A stretch of 64,000 nucleotides of DNA from Saliphagus infecundisoli (GTDB lineage: Archaea > Halobacteriota > Halobacteria > Halobacteriales > Natrialbaceae): positions 62,001 through 126,000 of the forward strand of contig NZ_JAIWHV010000005.1 in assembly GCF_020177375.1 (NCBI RefSeq), given 5' to 3'. Both the position numbers and the translations under genes were made by a program. Of the stretch, positions 32,797 to 41,386 are shown in pieces. Each line of letters begins with the position of its first letter. Position 1 is the first letter of the stretch. Below the pieces are notes generated by a model. That model was not told the origin of the DNA, searched no databases, and was given only the letters and a program-made list of their open reading frames with translations.

Positions 32797-33051
32797 ATGA
32801 GAGTCCCACGAACGCTGCGGTCGGTCGACCACGAGACCGCGATCGCCCGGACGGTGACGGCCGACGGCGAAAGCGAGATCACGGTCGACTTCGGGGCGGG
32901 GGCCGGCGACCTCGAGGTCGACGTCGTCGGCGGGACCGTCATCGCGACGACCGACGGCGACCAGTTCGAGTTCGACCTCCCCGAGGGCGCCGAGGGCGTG
33001 ACCGCCAACAACGGCGTGCTCACGATCCGGGGCCCCGCCGACGGGAACTGA
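32797..33051 (+). CDS. Small Hsp20-like beta protein (84 aa)
   Basis: This 84-residue acidic protein is built of alternating strands: GESEITVDFGAGAGDLEVDVV, then GTVIATTDGDQFEFDLPEGA and ANNGVLTIRGPADGN. The last segment, NNGVLTI, matches the end of alpha-crystallin (Hsp20) domains, and similar mini-domains exist in haloarchaea. It is too short for a full small heat-shock protein. No operon partner is obvious; 46 bp separate it from the next micro-ORF. Confidence 0.65.
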   Translation: MRVPRTLRSVDHETAIARTVTADGESEITVDFGAGAGDLEVDVVGGTVIATTDGDQFEFDLPEGAEGVTANNGVLTIRGPADGN

Positions 33052-33097
33052 CCTCGGGATGGGCAACCCTTTCTCTCAGGGTCCCCCTCCGGGAGGT

Positions 33098-33172
33098 ATG
33101 GACGAACCGAGCCGACGGCACGAGCCGACCCCCTCGAGCCCGGCGACCGGGCGGGCAGGGGGCAAGCGATGA
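33098..33172 (+). CDS. Micro-ORF (24 aa) coupled to the next gene
   Basis: ATG 33098 opens MDEPSRRHEPTPSSPATG and six more residues, ending at TGA 33170-33172, which overlaps the following ATG as ATGA. The tight coupling suggests translation of this micro-ORF feeds the 165-residue gene. The peptide is polar and shows no fold. It may be a leader peptide or a spurious frame. Confidence 0.35.
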   Translation: MDEPSRRHEPTPSSPATGRAGGKR

Positions 33173-33666
33173 CCGGCGACTCCCCGACCGAAGGGCTCGG
33201 CCCGGAGGTCTGGCCGACGTTTCTCGCCGACGCGGCCGATATCGCGGCGGAGTACCGCGAGGCCGGCTGGGAGGTCGTCGAGTGTGATCCCGGCGACGTG
33301 ACGGCGGTCGCCTCGACCGACCACGACCGCTTCGGGTTCAGCGTGTTGGTCGCCGACGACGAGTACGAGGCCATCGAGGAGCTCTTCGACCGGGCGGAGT
33401 TCGACTCCGTCGAGGTCTTCAGCCACGCCGTCGAGGGAGTCGTGTTCGTCCTCGCCGTCGAGCGCGACGAGGAGCGCGAGGTCGCGGTGACGGTGCCGAT
33501 CTTCTACCGGCGCGCCGGGAGCCAGGACCTATTCGAGGTCGCCGAGGACCGGGGGGAGCTTCCGATCCACCTCCGAACGCCGTCAGGCGACCGGTGGCTC
33601 ACCTTCTCCCACGCCGAGCCATCGTTGTTCGCGGGCGACGCCGAAAGCGGAGAGAGCGGCGGGTAG
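33169..33666 (+). CDS. Haloarchaeal hypothetical protein (165 aa)
   Basis: This 165-residue acidic soluble protein shows an ordered alpha/beta pattern: WPTFLADAADIAAEYREAGW, then VVECDPGDVTAV, FGFSVLVADDEYEAIEELF, VVFVLAVERDEEREVAVTVP and IHLRTPSGDRWLTFSH. Conserved-looking aromatic residues suggest a real family, but I cannot name it. It is convergent with the DUF5806-like gene, with 7 bp between the stops. Confidence 0.75.
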   Translation: MTGDSPTEGLGPEVWPTFLADAADIAAEYREAGWEVVECDPGDVTAVASTDHDRFGFSVLVADDEYEAIEELFDRAEFDSVEVFSHAVEGVVFVLAVERDEEREVAVTVPIFYRRAGSQDLFEVAEDRGELPIHLRTPSGDRWLTFSHAEPSLFAGDAESGESGG

Positions 33667-33673
33667 CGGGCTC

Positions 33674-34306
33674 TTACTCGCCTTCCTCGCGGAGTTGCTC
33701 GCTGGCCGCCCGGACCTCTCGCATCACCGCCGAGATCCGTTCTTCGGCCTCGAGTTCCTCCTCAACGGAGAGATCCACCCCTTCGACCTCCAGCAGGAAC
33801 TTCGCGACCTCCGTCGATTCGTACATCACGTCGTCGAGTTCCTCGGCGGTGAAGAAGTCCGACATCGCGCCGTAGAGGAACGTCGCGCCCGACTTTCTGA
33901 CTTTGTCCTCGAAGGACGAACGGGCCTGGTTGACCGCCTGCGGGGAGTAGGTGTCGGTCATGAACGGGACGAGTTCGGGGAGGTTCTCGCCGATCTTGGT
34001 CATCTCGACGCCGGTCTCGGTCCGAAAGTCCGCACAGAGCCGTGCGATCGCCCACTCGCGGGCCGTGATATAAGTCCGGTCCCGGAGGAACTCGTTGACC
34101 CGCTCGTAGGCGGCGCCGTCCATCTTCTGGAACTTCGCGTACTTCCGGACGTCCTCGGGGACCTCCTCCTGATCGGGCTCCTCGGGGACCCCCGGCATCG
34201 ACTCCTCGTCGGCCCGCTCGCCGGCGCCCGAATCCGGGTACTCGCCGTCGGCGGCCTCGTCGTCTCTGTCCTCCCCCATCGGGGGCGACCGCGGCTCCTC
34301 CGACAT
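33674..34306 (-). CDS. DUF5806-like haloarchaeal protein
   Basis: This 210-residue protein has a disordered acidic N-terminus (residues 1-50) followed by a helical domain. That domain contains PEDVRKYAKFQKMDGAAYER, then TYITAREWAIARLCADFRT and ENLPELVPFMTDTYSPQAVN. This resembles a haloarchaea-specific family that I recall as DUF5806. It has no known role. ATG 34306 is preceded by a promoter-like gap to the beta-propeller gene. Confidence 0.75.
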   Translation of the reverse strand: MSEEPRSPPMGEDRDDEAADGEYPDSGAGERADEESMPGVPEEPDQEEVPEDVRKYAKFQKMDGAAYERVNEFLRDRTYITAREWAIARLCADFRTETGVEMTKIGENLPELVPFMTDTYSPQAVNQARSSFEDKVRKSGATFLYGAMSDFFTAEELDDVMYESTEVAKFLLEVEGVDLSVEEELEAEERISAVMREVRAASEQLREEGE

Positions 34307-34359
34307 GGACTCCCGTTGCCAACCGTCGGTCAAAAGGGTTGCCGTGGCCGAGTGGTCGA

Positions 34360-36342
34360 TCAGTCCCCGCGCAGGTCGAGGTAGGCTTCCTCCTCCCAAG
34401 TCGTCTCGTCGACGACCACCAGTTCCTCGTCGCCGAAAACGTAGAGGTAGTCCTCGACGTACATCGCTCGCAGCGCCGGCCCGTCGGTCTCGACGGTCCG
34501 CACCCGCTCGAGGCCGTCCTCGTAGTCGAAGACGTGTCCCCCTTGGCTGCCGGGCAGGAAGAAGATACCGTGGCGCTCGTCGATGAGGAAGGCGGTGTGA
34601 GACTCACGGACCGCCGACCACCGGTCGTCGAGGATGCGCTCGTTCTCGATCACCGGGTCGGTCGGATCGCTCGCGTCGAAAACCACGGCCTTCACTGACC
34701 CCCCCTCCTCGCCGATCCCGAGCACCCGGTCGTCGCCCAGCGGGTGGAGGTACGTCGAGAAACCCGGCAGCTCGAGCTCGCCTTCCTCGGTCGGGTCGGT
34801 CGGCTCCGAAAGGTCGATCACGTGGAACGGATCAACCCGCCGGAACGTGACGAGGTAGGCGGTGTCCCCCTGGTAGCGCGCGGCGAACACCTCCTGGCCC
34901 TCGCCCATCCCCCGCTCGGCGCCGACAGGGTCGAGATCGGAGTCGAGCACGACGAGGTCGTTCTCGCTCTCGACCCCCGGTGCGGCGACGGTCGTCGCGA
35001 TTCGGAGATTGCCGTCGTGTTCGTCCATCGCCCACTGATCGAGCGGCGTCCCGGCGACGCTGCCGGTCGCCGCGACCGACAACGAGTCGGTCGGGAGCTT
35101 CACGATCCCCGTCCGCGAGAACGAGCGCTTTCTGTCCTCAACGTAGGTCTCCCAGGCTTCCTCGAGATCGTCGACTGCGGTCCGGCGCTCCCCCCGATCG
35201 AGGCCGGTGCGCCACTCGCGCTCGATCGCCGCAATCTCGGCACGGGTCGCGGGTTCCGAGAGGTCGTACTCCTGGAGTTCCTCGAGACGGGCGATCGCGC
35301 GGTCGTCGAGGTACTCACGGCCCTCCGAGAGCAGGAACTCGAGGCGCTGGCCGGCGCGGTCTGGCGTGTCGGCGTAGGTCAGGTAGATCGCGGTCCCCGA
35401 GACGTAGGTCGCCGTCGCCCGTCCCGAGCCGAGGAAACTGGCGTCGTCCTCGACCTCACCGCTCGCGGGGTCGATCCGCATCGCCGTGTAGACCGTGTCG
35501 GCGTCCGACTGGTCGGCGGGATAGCTGACGTCGGTACAGTCGATCGCGGGGCCGTCACCGCCGAGGGGCTCGACCGGGCAGGGGTCGGTCGGGTCGGCCC
35601 GCTCGGCGACGACCAGCAGGAGGTCGCCGCCCGCGAGGCGTGCGGCTTCGATCCGACCCTCAAGTCCGCTGCTCCAGGCTGGCTCGGGGGCGGCGGGTTC
35701 GCTCACGTCGTATCCCCGGAGCCGGTCGCTCTCGAGAGCGACCAGCGAGTCGTTGGCGAGCAGGAGCTCGCCATCGGCGGGGATTTCGCCGATCGCCTTG
35801 GGGTCTGCGGGCTCCGTGGCGTCGAGGACGTGGGTCCCGCCGGTGTCCTGCGAGCGCGAGCCGGCGTAGTAGACCGTCTCGCCGTCGCTCTTGAGGAGGT
35901 CGGGCTCGTCGATCCCCTCGACCTGAACGTTCGTCTCCGAGTGGCGCGCGGGTCCATCCTCGCCGGCCGGGGCGGCGTCGCCCCCCTCGGCGACGGTGGC
36001 GGATTCCGCGACGCCGGTCTCGGTGGCGCCGTCATCGGCCACGGCGACGTCGGCGGCGCCGGCCTGTCCGACGGGGGCCGACGCCCGGGACTCCTGGAGA
36101 TAGGTCGCGAACGCCGCCGCGGAGTCGAACCGGTCGATCGCCGGCCCGTCGGCCTCGTCCGTCGCGAGGCCGTCGTCGCGTTCGTCGCGGTCATCGGGAT
36201 CGTCGGAATCATCGAAGTCCCCGTCTCCGTCGGACTGGTCCGTGCCGGGGGCATCGACGACGCCACCCACCGCGAGGCCGACGGCCGATCCGACGAGCAG
36301 GGCGACGACGGCGACGGCCGCCAGCGTTCGTGTAGACGCCAT
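34360..36342 (-). CDS. Secreted beta-propeller domain protein
   Basis: This 660-residue protein has a signal helix (LAAVAVVALLVGSAVGLAVGG), then about 110 acidic/low-complexity residues, then a domain starting near HSETNVQVEGIDEPDLLKSD. That is the entry sequence of the beta-propeller family found in secreted archaeal and bacterial proteins. Repeated blades read LRGYDVSEPAAP, FHVIDLSEPTDP and AVVFDASDPTDP. It ends LVVVDETTWEEEAYLDLRGD. The family acts outside the cell, with no reaction known. It is divergent from the thiolase gene. Confidence 0.87.
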   Translation of the reverse strand: MASTRTLAAVAVVALLVGSAVGLAVGGVVDAPGTDQSDGDGDFDDSDDPDDRDERDDGLATDEADGPAIDRFDSAAAFATYLQESRASAPVGQAGAADVAVADDGATETGVAESATVAEGGDAAPAGEDGPARHSETNVQVEGIDEPDLLKSDGETVYYAGSRSQDTGGTHVLDATEPADPKAIGEIPADGELLLANDSLVALESDRLRGYDVSEPAAPEPAWSSGLEGRIEAARLAGGDLLLVVAERADPTDPCPVEPLGGDGPAIDCTDVSYPADQSDADTVYTAMRIDPASGEVEDDASFLGSGRATATYVSGTAIYLTYADTPDRAGQRLEFLLSEGREYLDDRAIARLEELQEYDLSEPATRAEIAAIEREWRTGLDRGERRTAVDDLEEAWETYVEDRKRSFSRTGIVKLPTDSLSVAATGSVAGTPLDQWAMDEHDGNLRIATTVAAPGVESENDLVVLDSDLDPVGAERGMGEGQEVFAARYQGDTAYLVTFRRVDPFHVIDLSEPTDPTEEGELELPGFSTYLHPLGDDRVLGIGEEGGSVKAVVFDASDPTDPVIENERILDDRWSAVRESHTAFLIDERHGIFFLPGSQGGHVFDYEDGLERVRTVETDGPALRAMYVEDYLYVFGDEELVVVDETTWEEEAYLDLRGD

Positions 36343-36472
36343 GGCTGAGCCGACGATCCCCGCAGAAAAGGGCGTATCCCAAGCTCAAACGCGGATTTCA
36401 CCCTCCGTGAACTCCGAACCCGTCGCCCGCAGTTCAACCGTGATTTAAGGCCGCGAGGCCCATACGAGGGGT

Positions 36473-37621
36473 ATGACACGGACCCCGGTCGTCGTGCGGG
36501 CAGTGCGGACCCCACAGGGCAAGGAGGACGGCGTCTTCGCGGACGTGCGAAGCGAGGACCTCTCGATCCCGCTGATCGACGAGATACTCGAAGAAACCGG
36601 CCTCTCGGGATCGGACGTGGACGACCTGATGTGGGGCTGTGCACAGCAACGCGGCGAACAGGACAACAACCTCGCGCGGGTGATCGCCCTCCTGTCGGAG
36701 CTGGGCGAGGAGGTGCCGGCGACGACGATCAACCGCTGGTGTGCCTCCTCGATGCAGGCGATCATTTCGGCGTCGGACGCGATCCGGGCGGGCCAGCGCG
36801 ACTGTATCGTCGCCGGCGGCGTCGAGAACATGTCCCGGAACCCGATGGGCGAGGGCACGTCCCACCTCCATCCCCAGCTCGCCACCGAGTACAACGTCGG
36901 CGAGCTCCAGATGGGGATGACCGCCGAGAAGGTCGCAGAGGAGTACGACGTCTCCCGGGAGCGCCAGGACGAGTACGCCCTCGAGAGCCACCGGCGGGCG
37001 GCGGAAGCGACCGACGAGGGCCGCTTCGACGACCAGATCGTCCCGATCGAAACGGACGAGGGCGAGGTCAGCGAGGACGAGGGGATCCGCCGAGACACCG
37101 ACATGGAGACCCTCGCGGGGCTCCCTACCGTGTTCAAGTCGGAGGGGACGGTCACCCCCGGAAACGCCTCCCAGATCTCCGACGGCGCCGCCGCCCTTCT
37201 GGTGACGAGCCGCGAGTTCGCCGACGACCACGACCTCGAAATCATGGCCGAGGTCGGGAGCAACGCGGTCGCGGGCGTCGATCCCACCGTGATGGGGATC
37301 GGGCCCGTCCCCGCGACCCGAGCGCTCCTAGAGCGCGTCGATCGGGAGATCGAGGCGTACGACCTCGTCGAACTCAACGAGGCCTTCGCGAGCCAGACGG
37401 TGTACGCCCGCGACGAACTCGGCATCGATCCTAAGCGGTTCAACGTCAACGGCGGTGCGATCGCGCTGGGTCATCCCCTGGGTGCCAGCGGCGCGCGACT
37501 CCCCGTGGCGTTGCTCCACGAACTCGGGCGACGGGGCGGTGGTCGCGGACTCGCGACGCTCTGTGTCGGCTTCGGCCAGGGCGCCGCAATCGAGTTCACC
37601 GTGTCACCTTCTCCGTCCTAA
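36473..37621 (+). CDS. Acetyl-CoA C-acyltransferase (thiolase)
   Basis: This 382-residue thiolase has the acyl-accepting Cys in NRWCASSMQAI (near residue 90), the GHPLGASGAR motif with catalytic His, and the second Cys in LATLCVGFGQGAA. It condenses or cleaves acyl-CoA in beta-oxidation or polymer/isoprenoid precursor supply. A TATA-like gatttaag lies about 27 bp before ATG 36473, fitting a leaderless mRNA. The last codons (SPSPS and the TAA) come from the right end of IS number 2, so the natural C-terminus has been altered. Confidence 0.92.
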   Translation: MTRTPVVVRAVRTPQGKEDGVFADVRSEDLSIPLIDEILEETGLSGSDVDDLMWGCAQQRGEQDNNLARVIALLSELGEEVPATTINRWCASSMQAIISASDAIRAGQRDCIVAGGVENMSRNPMGEGTSHLHPQLATEYNVGELQMGMTAEKVAEEYDVSRERQDEYALESHRRAAEATDEGRFDDQIVPIETDEGEVSEDEGIRRDTDMETLAGLPTVFKSEGTVTPGNASQISDGAAALLVTSREFADDHDLEIMAEVGSNAVAGVDPTVMGIGPVPATRALLERVDREIEAYDLVELNEAFASQTVYARDELGIDPKRFNVNGGAIALGHPLGASGARLPVALLHELGRRGGGRGLATLCVGFGQGAAIEFTVSPSPS

Positions 37622-37660
37622 AGGGCGGAGCTTGTCGGTGGACTCCCGTTCTGGCCGAAT

Positions 37661-39370
37661 CTACCCGGCAGGCGAATGCTCGCCATTCACGTTCAGCGTC
37701 CCCGACTTCAGGGCGAGGTGACGTGTCGCCCCTCCATGCGGAGACTTTTGCCCCGCACGGAGCATCTTGAACCCGATGTTCTTCGCTGCGTTGTAATCCG
37801 CGTTGACCTCGTAACCGCACTTGTAAACTACCCCGCCCTACTCGCACCCTCCCGCCTTGCGGCGGTCGGTCACTCCTTGAGGGCGGGGCTTTACCGCAAC
37901 GACATTGTACCCCGCAACCCCATGCAAGGGCGCGGCCCGGCTTCCTCTTCCCGTCCACGGGCGGACGGCGGGTCGGAGTTGTTGCTGCGACCCGCCTACC
38001 GGATCCGTTCCGTGGATTGTCCCGCCGATTTAATTCCCGGTGTTCTCTCACTCTACCCCAACACTGGGGACGGGGATCGAACCCGTTCGCGGTCGTCGTT
38101 CCCGAGTATAGGGTGCGACGGCCACGCCGTCGCACCACGGGAGCCAGTTTACTCGTGGCTCCTACCGACCCCGGCTTGTGCGAGGACGGCAGTATCTCAC
38201 ATAACGGGCGGAGACGGCCTAATCCTTGCGGTTTCGTCCAGCTTCGCAACGCGATTCCTCTCCACCCTACTCGCTCCCGTCGGTCGCTCGTTGAGGAAGG
38301 AGGCTCCTCGCTACCGTTTGCTGACACCGGAACTCCGCTTGCGACGGCCGGTTCTCCCGAAGCGTCGTCCCACACTGTGAGCACCGTTGGCTTGTGTAGG
38401 CCGGATCGATTTGCGTCGTTGCGATCTCTTCGGCCTCCGCTTTATAGGCGGTATAGTCGTACAGGCGTCGGAACGCCCATGCGTGGAACTTCTTCGCGCC
38501 GGGCATTCGGTCCCGAATATCGATCAGGTCCTCGAAGGCGATGTGAGAGCAGCCATGCGCGACGGCTTCTTGAACGATCGCTTTCGAGATTCGATGGAGG
38601 GAGTCCTCGACCCACCGCGTTTCGCGGTCGCCCATCTGTTCGATGGTTCGGTGGGCCGATTCGGTACCCGTATGTTGGATGTTGCCACGAATCCGCTCGT
38701 ACTCCTGGCGACGATGGTTCAGGTAAGCACCGTTCCAGAACATCCCGGTTGACGTGACGGCGATTTGTTCGATACCGAGGTCGACGCCGAGGACTGTGCT
38801 GTGCTCGGTGTCGCCTTCGTCCGGTATCTCGGGCTCCACGTCGGCCTTCGTTCCGATGTGGAGATAAAAGGTGTCCGTCTCGTCGCGGTACTGTAACGTC
38901 GCTCCTGTAACCTCGTAGTCGTCGTTGCGGAGGTACTTCGTCTGCGGATTCTCGCCCTCCGGCGGCAGGACATACTTGGCTTCGACACGCCCATTAACAG
39001 TCGAAAGCGACACGTAGTCCTCGTGGAACGTGGCACTCCGCTTGTCGTAGCGAACCGAGGGCGTCGTGAAGTGCGGTTGTGACGACTTCTTGCCGTTCTT
39101 CCATCGAGCGACGACGCCCTTGATGGCTTCGGCGGCCTTGTTCCGTGCCGACTGAACGAGGTTCGCTTGAAGTCTCGTTTCGCCCCGTACAGCCGAATAC
39201 GTCCGTTCGTGGAGTTTCGTCTTGGAGGTGGGCTTGTAGTCGTCTTGCCATGCGTCGCGAACGATGTAGTTGGCGGCCCACAGATACTCCTCGACGGTTT
39301 TGTGGAGGAGAGTCGCGTCGCTGTCGTCTACGTCAAGCTTGGCGACGACGGTGCGACGGGTCTCCACCAT
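37661..39370 (-). pseudogene. tnpB: tnpB number 2, split by an insertion in the zinc finger
   Basis: The N-terminal part (39370 to 38321) encodes 350 codons with RuvC-I GVDLGIEQIAV, RuvC-II IAFEDLIDI and the first zinc knuckle CSQC, ending at ...EFRCQ. The C-terminal part (37822 to 37661) resumes exactly with [17 protein letters not shown] (second knuckle and RuvC-III) and ends NGEHSPAG-stop. Joining the two restores an uninterrupted 403-residue TnpB. The intervening 498 bp therefore inactivate the gene by precise insertion. Confidence 0.9.
37823..38320 (-). mobile_element. 498-bp non-autonomous element inserted in tnpB number 2 (PATE/MITE-like)
   Basis: The insert has no believable gene. 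Its 3' side ends CCGCCCTCAAGGAGTGACC ... GAGTAGGGCGGGGTAGTTTAC, the same end type as IS number 1. Its 5' side has AGCGAGGAGCC ... GGAGAGGAATCGCG, shared with the left end of IS number 2. Inside are a perfect hairpin with 10-bp arms (GGTGCGACGG/CCGTCGCACC, 38112-38136) and a 17-mer with canonical T-arm form (38070-38086). It probably moves in trans, like the palindrome-associated elements described in Haloquadratum. Confidence 0.75.
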
Positions 39371-39507
39371 ACATCATATATGAAACTATACATTTATATT
39401 GGTATCGGCTCCGTCGGGGAGCCAGCCGGCTTTCGTCGGCGGCTTTCCAACGTGATTCACGCGATTCCTCCCCGCCACAGACGGTGGGATTTCCTCGCTG
39501 ACTAAAG

Positions 39508-40224
39508 ATGACCGAGGCGCTCTCCCTCTCGGACTCCAGTCTCCTCGAGTTCGAGGCGACGGTCGAGCGCGTCGTCGGCGACCGGGTCGTCCTCGATCGG
39601 ACTGCCTTCTACCCCGAGGGCGGCGGCCAGCCCGCGGATCGGGGAACGCTCGCCGCCGATGGCGAGTCCTGGGCCGTCTCCGACGTCCAGAAACGGGATA
39701 CGATCTACCACCACGTAGACCGGGAGCCACCCGCAGTCGGAACCGTCGTGGAGGGAGCGGTCGATGCCGACCGGCGACGGGCCCACAGCCGGTATCACAG
39801 CGCCCAGCACCTCCTCTCCGCGATCGTCCTCGCCGAGTTCGACGCGGCGGCGACCGGAAACCAGCTGTATGCCGACCGGGCCCGCCTCGACTGTGCCTAC
39901 GATCGCTTTTCCGAAGAAGAACTCGCCGACGTCGAAGCCCGGATGAACGACCTCGTCGAGGACGAACTCGCCGTCCGGTGGTACACGATGGATCGCGAGG
40001 ACGCCGAAGCAGGCCTGGATCCCGGACGTACCCGCCTCGACCTCCTCCCGGAGTCGATCCGCGAGGTCCGGATCGTCGAGATCGGCGACCCCGAGGCTCC
40101 CTTCGACCGGACGGCGTGTGCGGGCACCCACGTCGAGAACACCAGGGATATCGGCCCCGTCACCGTCACGGGCCGGGAGAGCCGGGGCGCCGGCGAGGAG
40201 CGACTCCGGTTCGAACTCGAGTAG
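39508..40224 (+). CDS. alaX: Alanyl-tRNA editing protein AlaX
   Basis: This 238-residue stand-alone editing domain has AFYPEGGGQPADRG, the zinc motif HSAQH near residue 97, and the second zinc pair in CAGTHVENT near residue 210. It removes serine or glycine mischarged on tRNA-Ala. The length fits AlaX-M type proteins. It begins just beyond the left end of IS number 2, so its original promoter may have been displaced. Confidence 0.9.
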   Translation: MTEALSLSDSSLLEFEATVERVVGDRVVLDRTAFYPEGGGQPADRGTLAADGESWAVSDVQKRDTIYHHVDREPPAVGTVVEGAVDADRRRAHSRYHSAQHLLSAIVLAEFDAAATGNQLYADRARLDCAYDRFSEEELADVEARMNDLVEDELAVRWYTMDREDAEAGLDPGRTRLDLLPESIREVRIVEIGDPEAPFDRTACAGTHVENTRDIGPVTVTGRESRGAGEERLRFELE

Positions 40225-40283
40225 AGTGCGAACGGTTCTCGGGGACGCCGATGTCATCGGGTAACCCGACTGTCGCCGAAGCG

Positions 40284-40291
40284 ATATATAG
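40284..40291 (+). promoter_or_regulatory. TATA box before the NmrA-like transcription unit
   Basis: The sequence gatatatagg at about 40283-40291 is a clear archaeal TATA box. A start point about 26 bp on would fall at 40313, immediately before the GTG at 40314. So the transcript would be leaderless for a micro-ORF, with the NmrA-like ATG 40387 further in. Confidence 0.5.
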
Positions 40292-40313
40292 GTTCGCGGC
40301 CGAATCAGGTAAC

Positions 40314-40385
40314 GTGATACAACCAGAGTTCCGGCAGCCGATTCGAACCGTCTCGACGACCGCCACCGACGAGGAGGGCCACTGA
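40314..40385 (+). CDS. Micro-ORF (23 aa) leader of the NmrA-like gene
   Basis: GTG 40314 to TGA 40385 encodes about 23 residues, beginning with a start residue and IQPEFRQPIRTVSTTATDEE. It begins where a TATA box would place the transcript start and ends one base before ATG 40387. A GGAGG-like motif inside it could serve as ribosome site for the next gene. It may be a translated leader coupling initiation; the peptide itself has no visible fold. Confidence 0.35.
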   Translation: MIQPEFRQPIRTVSTTATDEEGH

Positions 40386-40386
40386 G

Positions 40387-41286
40387 ATGGCCGACACCGT
40401 CCTCGTCACGGGCGCGACCGGCAACCAGGGAGGTGCCGTCGTCGAGCACCTGCTCGAGTCGGGCGAACTCGAGGTCCACGGGCTGACCCGGGACGCAGCC
40501 GGCGACCGGGCCCAGGAGCTCGCAGAGCAGGGCGTGGAGATGGTCGAGGGCGACCTGGACGACCCCGAAAGTCTCCGAGGACCCGTCGGCGACGCCGACC
40601 GGATCTTTGCGGTCACGAACTTCTGGACGGAGGGCTACGAGGGCCAGGTCCAGCAGGGAGAGAACCTCGCCGATGTCGCGAGCGAGGAGGGGGTAGACCA
40701 GTTCGTCTTCAGCGGCGTCGGAAGCCACGACGAGGAGACCGGCGTCCCTCACTTCGACTCCGCCTGGGAGATCGAACAGCACGCCCAGGATCTGGACCTC
40801 CCCATGACCGTGCTCAAGCCCGTCTTCTTCTTCCAGAACCTCGAGGCGTTCGCCGAGGACATCGTCGAGGACGGCCAGCTCGCCTTGCCCTTGGAGGAGG
40901 GCGTCTCCCTCCAGATGGTGGACGTAGACGACGTGGGCCATGCCGCCGCAGTCGCCCTCGAAAATCCCGACGAGCTCGTCGGCGAACGGATCGATCTCGC
41001 GGGCGACGAGGCGACGCTGGCGGAGACCGCCGACGTTCTCTCTACGGTGACGGGCCGGGAGGTCGAGGCCGTCCACGTCCCGATCGAGGACGCCTACGAC
41101 TCCTTCGGCGAGGAGTTCACCGTCATGTGCGAGTGGTTCAACGAGGAGGGCTACAGCGCGGACATCGACGCCATGGAGGACGTCTTCGGCTTCGACTTCG
41201 CCGACCTCGAGGAGTACCTCCGCGAGAACGGCTGGGAGGACAAGGAGGGGATGGCCTCGACCCCCGGCTGGGTCAAGGCGCTGTAG
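40387..41286 (+). CDS. NmrA/HSCARG-like NAD(P)-binding protein
   Basis: This 299-residue Rossmann protein starts VLVTGATGNQGGAVVEHLL, the family glycine motif. It has VFSGVGSHDEETGVPHFDS where catalytic SDRs carry Ser/Tyr, and lacks a canonical YxxxK. It resembles the NmrA/HSCARG group, which senses the NADP redox state or acts as a weak reductase. The C-terminus (GWVKAL) is complete. It sits 100 bp before the ABC ATPase gene on the same strand. Confidence 0.85.
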   Translation: MADTVLVTGATGNQGGAVVEHLLESGELEVHGLTRDAAGDRAQELAEQGVEMVEGDLDDPESLRGPVGDADRIFAVTNFWTEGYEGQVQQGENLADVASEEGVDQFVFSGVGSHDEETGVPHFDSAWEIEQHAQDLDLPMTVLKPVFFFQNLEAFAEDIVEDGQLALPLEEGVSLQMVDVDDVGHAAAVALENPDELVGERIDLAGDEATLAETADVLSTVTGREVEAVHVPIEDAYDSFGEEFTVMCEWFNEEGYSADIDAMEDVFGFDFADLEEYLRENGWEDKEGMASTPGWVKAL

Positions 41287-41386
41287 GCCGACGGTCGCAA
41301 CGCGGGACCCTCCACCGTCCGTGGTCGGACAGCCGGCGGCCATCGAGGAGGGATACGGTTATTACGATTCGCCAACAAGTCGGCGC

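Larger units (their letters stand above)
37603..39503 (-). mobile_element. IS200/IS605-family tnpB element number 2, carrying a nested insertion
   Basis: The element lies between the thiolase and alaX. Its right end (37603-37635) is a hairpin with CTCCGCCCTTTAGGACGGAG. Its left end (about 39460-39503) reads, on the minus strand, AGCGAGGAAATCCCACCG ... GAGGAATCGCG. Inside is one tnpB interrupted by a 498-bp element. No tnpA is present and no target duplication is visible. The thiolase stop codon lies in the right-end hairpin, and alaX starts 4-5 bp beyond the left end. Confidence 0.82.
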
